From Pelomonas sp047654805 (lineage in GTDB: Bacteria > Pseudomonadota > Gammaproteobacteria > Burkholderiales > Burkholderiaceae_C), in assembly GCF_047654805.1 (NCBI RefSeq), contig NZ_JASGIV010000001.1:4836001-4900000 (forward strand): 64,000 nucleotides of DNA, given 5' to 3'. The notes below the pieces were generated by a model. That model saw nothing but the letters and a program-made list of their open reading frames with translations, did no database searches and was not told the origin of the DNA. Both the position numbers and the translations under genes were made by a program. This document shows, one piece after another, positions 59,820 to 64,000 of this stretch; positions within the stretch are counted from its first letter, which is position 1; each line of letters begins with the position of its first letter.

Positions 59820-61906
59820 GTGCCGTCCACCTGCGAGGCCGGCTCGCCCGCCTCGGCCTGCCGTGCGATGCCTGGCCCGCTCAGCACCTGCAGGCCGACC
59901 TGCCCTTCGCTCCAGGCGGCTTCCAGGCGGGCCGTCATCTGTGCGGCGGCCAGCGGGTCCACGGCATCGATGCGCTCGACGCCATAGGCCTTGTTGCGGC
60001 CATGCGCCTTGGCAAGGTACATGACCGTGTCGATGAGGTCGATGGCACGCTCCCACGTCAGGCGCAGGCCGTGCGGCGGCACGGGCAGGCTGACGAAGCC
60101 GATGGAGGCCGTGACGGGGATGTCGCGCCCGTCCTGCTGCACGGGCCGGCCACCGATGAGGTCAAGCAGGCGCTGCGCGAGCTGGGGCGCGAACAAGCCC
60201 TCGCGGCTGCGCGCGACGATGAGGAACTCCTCGCCGCCCCAGCGCACGATAAGGTCGTCGTCGCGCACGGCCTGGCGCAGCCGGCCGGCGATCTCGATGA
60301 GGACCGCGTCGCCGGCCGCATGGCCGAAGCCGTCATTGATACGCTTGAAGTGATCGATGTCGATCAGAAAGACGCTGGCCGCCAGGCCCTCGGCGCTGGA
60401 CAGGCTCTTGATGGCGGCCTGGAAATGGCGGCGGTTGGCCAGGCCGGTCAGCGGATCGGTCTCGCTTTGACGCTTCAGCGAGGCATTGCTGTGGGCGAGT
60501 GCCTCGTTGGTGCGGCGCACGCGGCGAAAGGCCTGGTACAGCAGGCCCAGCGACACCAGCACGCAGCCGCCCAGCGCCGCCCACAGCATCAGCGCGAGGT
60601 TGCGCTGATGGACCTGCTCGGCCTTGAGCGCGTTGTCGCGGTTCAGCAGCTCGATGTCCCGGGCGCGCTGCTCGGCGTCCTGGCGCTCCTGGGCCTCCAG
60701 CAGCAGCTTGCGGGTCTCGTCGCGCAGCACGCGCTCGCTCACGCGGCGGTGCTCGCGATAGGCGTTGACGGCGCCGGACAAGTCGCCGGCCTTCTCGAGG
60801 TAGCCGGCCAGTTCCTCCCAACCGGCCGAGGCATACGACAGCGCGCCCTGCTGCTCGTCCAGCATGATGCCGCCACGCACGTCCTCGCGTCCCTCGGCGA
60901 TGCGGCCCATGGCGATCTTGGCCAGGCCGATGTTGGAGCGGGCGACGCTCTCGGCATTGAAGTTGCGGGTGGCGCGCGCCAGCGGCAGGGCCTGCTGGGC
61001 CAGCTCCAGAGCCCGCGCCGGATGGCCCTGGCGCAGGTGGTAGTCGGCGAAGTTGGCCAGGCCCAGCGCACGCACGGAGTCTGCGCCAGCGCGCGTGGCC
61101 TGTTCCAGCGCATCGGAGTTGGCCTGCAGCGTGATGCTGGAGTCGCTGTCGTTGGCGTAGAGGATGCCGCGCATCGTGTAGACGCGGTTCAGCGTCATCG
61201 GGTCGGGGTCCTTCTGGGCCTCCGTCAGTGCCTGGGCGATGAGCTGGCGCGCACGCGCCGGCGTGTCGGCACGGTTGGACGTGAAGGCCAGGTCCACCAG
61301 CGTGAGCGCGACGCGCCAGGGCTGGCCGATCTGCTCGGCCAGGCGCAGGGCCGAGTGCCCATAGTTCAGCGAGCCGTCGAGCTCACCCGAGTCTCCGCTG
61401 ATGGCGGCGAGCTGGTCGTAGTAGCGCCAGCGGAAGATCGGTGCGGCCGCGTTGAGCTGGGCGGCATCGACTGTCAGCAGCAGCTTGCGCGCCTCGCGCA
61501 GGTCGCCATGGGCACGCAGGTACTCGGCGCCAACGCTGGCAGCCGCGACGATGGCGGTCGGGCGCAGCTCGCCCGCCGGCCATTCGCGCAGTTGCTGGCC
61601 GATCTGTTCGCTCTGCGCGCGATCGCGCGCCATGGCCACCAGCCAGCCGCGCAAGGCCAGTACCTCGAGGTGGGCAGAGCTCCAGGCGGTCAGGCCCTGG
61701 GTACGGATGCGCAGTTCCAGCTCAAGCTGGGCGGGCTTGGCGCGGGCGGCACGTTCGATGCGTTCGAGGTCGCGGGCCAGGCTGTCGTCCGGCGCCGCCG
61801 ATACCACCGCCGGCGGCGTGTCGACGCTGCCGCCCGGCGAGCAAGCGCACAGCAGCGCCAGTACCGCGCACAGCGTGGATCGAGAAGCCAAGGATGATGG
61901 GTGCAT
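59816..61906 (-). CDS. TPR-containing diguanylate cyclase (GGEEF), copy 2
   Basis: The ATG at 61906 gives 696 residues with a signal and lipobox-like LLCAC; an upstream extension to 62008 has no features. The layout is the same as copy 1: TPR-rich periplasmic part, one membrane helix (about 490-510) and GGDEF domain with WGGEEF and the RDDD inhibitory site. The two copies are clearly paralogous in their C-terminal halves but diverged in their sensor parts, so they probably respond to different cues. First gene of a three-gene operon with ATGA overlaps. Confidence 0.9.
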   Translation of the reverse strand: MHPSSLASRSTLCAVLALLCACSPGGSVDTPPAVVSAAPDDSLARDLERIERAARAKPAQLELELRIRTQGLTAWSSAHLEVLALRGWLVAMARDRAQSEQIGQQLREWPAGELRPTAIVAAASVGAEYLRAHGDLREARKLLLTVDAAQLNAAAPIFRWRYYDQLAAISGDSGELDGSLNYGHSALRLAEQIGQPWRVALTLVDLAFTSNRADTPARARQLIAQALTEAQKDPDPMTLNRVYTMRGILYANDSDSSITLQANSDALEQATRAGADSVRALGLANFADYHLRQGHPARALELAQQALPLARATRNFNAESVARSNIGLAKIAMGRIAEGREDVRGGIMLDEQQGALSYASAGWEELAGYLEKAGDLSGAVNAYREHRRVSERVLRDETRKLLLEAQERQDAEQRARDIELLNRDNALKAEQVHQRNLALMLWAALGGCVLVSLGLLYQAFRRVRRTNEALAHSNASLKRQSETDPLTGLANRRHFQAAIKSLSSAEGLAASVFLIDIDHFKRINDGFGHAAGDAVLIEIAGRLRQAVRDDDLIVRWGGEEFLIVARSREGLFAPQLAQRLLDLIGGRPVQQDGRDIPVTASIGFVSLPVPPHGLRLTWERAIDLIDTVMYLAKAHGRNKAYGVERIDAVDPLAAAQMTARLEAAWSEGQVGLQVLSGPGIARQAEAGEPASQVDGT

Positions 61907-62028
61907 CAAGTCGACAGCGGGGCACTCGTGCCGCCCCGGGGACGAGATTTCATCGCGGTTCGCCGGCCGCGCCGCACAGGACATGCCCGGGGAGCGTTGA
62001 ATTTGCACGCCGGCGCGGAATCAACTTG

Positions 62029-63720
62029 TTACAAGTTCTGGCTGGCAGGCCCACTGTAGCCGCGCGGCACCGCACCGAGCAGGCGGCGCGTGTAGTCCTC
62101 GCGCGGCGCCCGGATGAGCTCGGGCGTGGCCGCCTGTTCGACGACATCGCCGTTCTGCATGACCAGCACTTCGTCCGAGATGAACTTCACGACGGCCAGA
62201 TCATGGCTGATGAAGATGTAACTGAGGCCGAACTCGTCCTGCAGGTCCTTCAGCAGGTTGAGCACCTGGGCCTGCACCGACACGTCCAGCGCCGACACGG
62301 CCTCGTCCAGCACCAGCACCTCGGGCTGCAGCGTCAGGCAGCGCGCGATGGCGATGCGCTGACGCTGGCCGCCCGAGAACTCGTGCGGGTACTTGGCCAT
62401 CGCGGACTCGTCCAGGCCCACCTTCTTGAGCAGGGCAACGGCACGCGCCTCGCGTTCGGCGCTGTCCTTGCCGATGCCGTGGATCTCCATCGGCTCGCGC
62501 AGCGTCTGGCCGATGGTGAAGCGCGGGTTTAGCGAGGCATAGGGGTTCTGGAACACGACCTGGATGCGGCGACGCATCTGCTGCCAGTCGGCACCGCTCA
62601 TCTTCAGCAGGTCGCGGCCCTCGAACAGCACCTGGCCGCCGGTGGGCTCGTGCAGGCGCAACAGCGTCAGGCCCATGGTGGTCTTGCCCGAGCCGGACTC
62701 GCCGACCACACCCAGCGTGTGGCCCTTGCGCAGCTTGAAGCTGACGCCCTTGACGGCCTTGAACTCGCGCTTGCCGAACAGGCCCTGCTTCAGCCAGAAG
62801 CTCTTTTGCAGGCCGGTCGCTTCCAGCACCACGGGCGCGTCCGCATCCTTGGCCTTGACGTCGGTGGCCGCAGCGCGGCCGGCGATGTGGTCGTCGATGA
62901 CCATCAACCGCGCCGGGTTCTCGGTGAGCGACGGCCGGCAGGCCAGCAGGGCTTTGGTGTAGGCGTCCTGCGGGTCGTTGAAGATCTGCGCCACCGGAGC
63001 GTTCTCGCGCACCTGGCCGTGGCGCATGACGACGACCTGGTCCGAGATCTCGCCGACGACGCCCAGGTCGTGGGAGATGAACAGCAGGCTCATCTTGTGC
63101 GATTCCTTGAGCTTCGCCATCAGCTCCATGACCTGGCGCTGGATGGTCACGTCCAGGGCGGTCGTGGGCTCGTCGGCGATCAGCAGCTTGGGCGCACAGG
63201 CCAGCGCCACGGCGATCATCACGCGCTGCTGCTGGCCGCCCGACATCTCGTGCGGGTAGGCGCCCAGGCGGCGCTTGGGCTCGGGGATGCCGACCTCGTG
63301 CAGCAGCTCCTCGGCGCGCACCAGGGCCTGGCGGCGGCTCATGCCCATGTGCTTCATCAGCGGCTCGCAGATCTGCGTGGCCACGTTGAAGACCGGGTTC
63401 AGCGAGCTCATCGGGTCCTGGAACACGCAGGCGATGTCCTTGCCGCGGATGCCCTGCAGCTCCCTGGTGCCCGCCTGCAGCAGGTCGCGGCCCTGGAAAA
63501 GCACGCGGCCTTCGCGCTCGGCATTGCTGGGCAGCAGGTTGAGGATGGACATGGCCGTCACGCTCTTGCCCGAGCCGGACTCGCCGACCAGGGCCACCGT
63601 GCTGTTCTGCGGCACATCGAAGCTGACGCCCTTGACGGCCAGCTGGCGCTGCATGACGCCATCGGCCTTGCCCATGCGGAAGGCGACCTTGAGGTCTTGG
63701 ATGCTGAGGAGCGTGCTCAT
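62029..63720 (-). CDS. Peptide/nickel ABC transporter, fused twin ATP-binding subunits (YejF/GsiA-like)
   Basis: The ATG at 63720 (overlapping the permease stop by ATGA) gives 563 residues with two complete ABC domains: first VGESGSGKSVTAM and signature SGGQQQRVMIA, then VGESGSGKTTMGL and SGGQRQRIAIA, each with Walker B (LLIADEPTTALDVT, LVLDEAVSALDVS). Both halves resemble DppD/OppD and OppF. It drives import of peptides or similar oligomers. It is followed by the TPR-GGDEF operon on the same strand, but 120 bp away. Confidence 0.95.
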   Translation of the reverse strand: MSTLLSIQDLKVAFRMGKADGVMQRQLAVKGVSFDVPQNSTVALVGESGSGKSVTAMSILNLLPSNAEREGRVLFQGRDLLQAGTRELQGIRGKDIACVFQDPMSSLNPVFNVATQICEPLMKHMGMSRRQALVRAEELLHEVGIPEPKRRLGAYPHEMSGGQQQRVMIAVALACAPKLLIADEPTTALDVTIQRQVMELMAKLKESHKMSLLFISHDLGVVGEISDQVVVMRHGQVRENAPVAQIFNDPQDAYTKALLACRPSLTENPARLMVIDDHIAGRAAATDVKAKDADAPVVLEATGLQKSFWLKQGLFGKREFKAVKGVSFKLRKGHTLGVVGESGSGKTTMGLTLLRLHEPTGGQVLFEGRDLLKMSGADWQQMRRRIQVVFQNPYASLNPRFTIGQTLREPMEIHGIGKDSAEREARAVALLKKVGLDESAMAKYPHEFSGGQRQRIAIARCLTLQPEVLVLDEAVSALDVSVQAQVLNLLKDLQDEFGLSYIFISHDLAVVKFISDEVLVMQNGDVVEQAATPELIRAPREDYTRRLLGAVPRGYSGPASQNL

Positions 63721-64000
63721 TCGAGGCCTCGCAGCTTGGGGTCGAGCGCATCGCGCAGCGCATCGGTGAAGAGGGCAAACGCGGTGACGAAGACGGCCAT
63801 GAAGGCCGTCACGGCGGCGAGTTGCCACCAGTAGCCGAGGATCATCTCGTTCTGCGCCTCGGCCAGCATGGTGCCCCAGCTGACCTGGTCCACGCCGACA
63901 CCCAGGCCCAGATAGCTCAGGATGACCTCGCTCTTGATGAAGCTGACGACGTGCAGCGACAGCTGCACCAGCGCCACGTGCGACACGTTGGGCAGGATGT
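63717..64000 (-). CDS. Peptide ABC transporter permease, C-terminal part (cut by window end)
   Basis: The frame continues past the right edge. The visible 94 residues, ILPNVSHVALVQLSL through FIKSEVILSYLGLGV, WGTMLAEAQ, then a final helix and LDPKLRG, match the end of DppC/YejE/OppC-type permeases. It overlaps the ATPase start by ATGA. The apparent start at 63986 is internal. Its partner permease and binding protein are outside the window. Confidence 0.85.
   Translation of the reverse strand, partial: ILPNVSHVALVQLSLHVVSFIKSEVILSYLGLGVGVDQVSWGTMLAEAQNEMILGYWWQLAAVTAFMAVFVTAFALFTDALRDALDPKLRGLE

Noticed and set aside
57798..59987. A 729-codon plus-strand frame opposite the TPR-GGDEF gene
   Set aside because: Antisense shadow of a gene with intact GGEEF and TPR repeats.

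Overview
The window is very GC-rich and gene-dense, with short intergenic gaps and many 1-4 bp ATGA/GTGA start-stop overlaps. The protein set (Burkholderiales-style trpE-trpG-ltaE-trpD-trpC-ung run, ArgP/LysE pair, PEP-CTERM protein plus PrsT lipoprotein, HPr-rel-A cassette, MHYT-EAL and TPR-GGDEF signalling proteins) suggests a chromosomal segment of a betaproteobacterium, most likely Burkholderiales of the Roseateles/Rubrivivax/Leptothrix type. That placement is inferred from gene content only. I found no rRNA, tRNA, CRISPR array, phage module or complete insertion sequence.

Layout. 1-8.6 kb: end of a LysE-type exporter, two tandem secreted beta-helix proteins, a PEP-CTERM protein, a small protein, and two tandem giant winged-helix/AAA/TPR regulators whose 5' halves are almost identical in DNA. 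8.6-9.7 kb: a gene-poor stretch with a short direct repeat running into a HAD phosphatase. 9.7-14.5 kb: a leftward signalling cluster (PAS-GGDEF, receiver-HD-GYP, PAS-chemoreceptor, degenerate receiver/HPt protein). 14.6-15.7 kb: MarR regulator and a chalcone-isomerase-like protein. 15.8-21.7 kb: tryptophan operon preceded by a 26-codon Trp-rich leader peptide, with threonine aldolase and uracil-DNA glycosylase embedded in the operon. 21.8-29.9 kb: LysR regulator, a pseudo-esterase and an RND tripartite efflux operon. 29.9-36.3 kb: two small zinc-finger-like paralogues flanking thymidine kinase, an enoyl-CoA hydratase, a secreted phosphatase, a PAS-like protein, a GIN-domain protein and a zinc metallopeptidase. 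36.4-39.5 kb: a cassette of Tat-exported Cys-rich protein, PqqD-like protein, HprK-related kinase and nucleotidyltransferase. 39.5-43.8 kb: pssA, two small ORFs, argP, lysE/argO, dadA. 43.8-54.9 kb: PrsT, Hsp70-like, S9 peptidase, UPF0149, MHYT-GGDEF-EAL, gshA. 55-64 kb: SulP transporter, a Bug-type binding protein fused by overlaps to two TPR-GGDEF genes, and the ATPase and permease of a peptide ABC transporter cut by the window end.

How things connect. At least five genes make, break or are derived from c-di-GMP enzymes, so second-messenger signalling is a theme. PrsT and the PEP-CTERM protein imply an exosortase/EPS system elsewhere in the genome. The best candidates for less-described biology are the HPr-rel-A cassette with its Cys-rich Tat partner, the orphan Bug binding protein in an operon with two diguanylate cyclases, the small zinc-finger pair around tdk, the pseudo-esterase in the RND locus, and a terminator-bearing candidate small RNA at about 51.2 kb.
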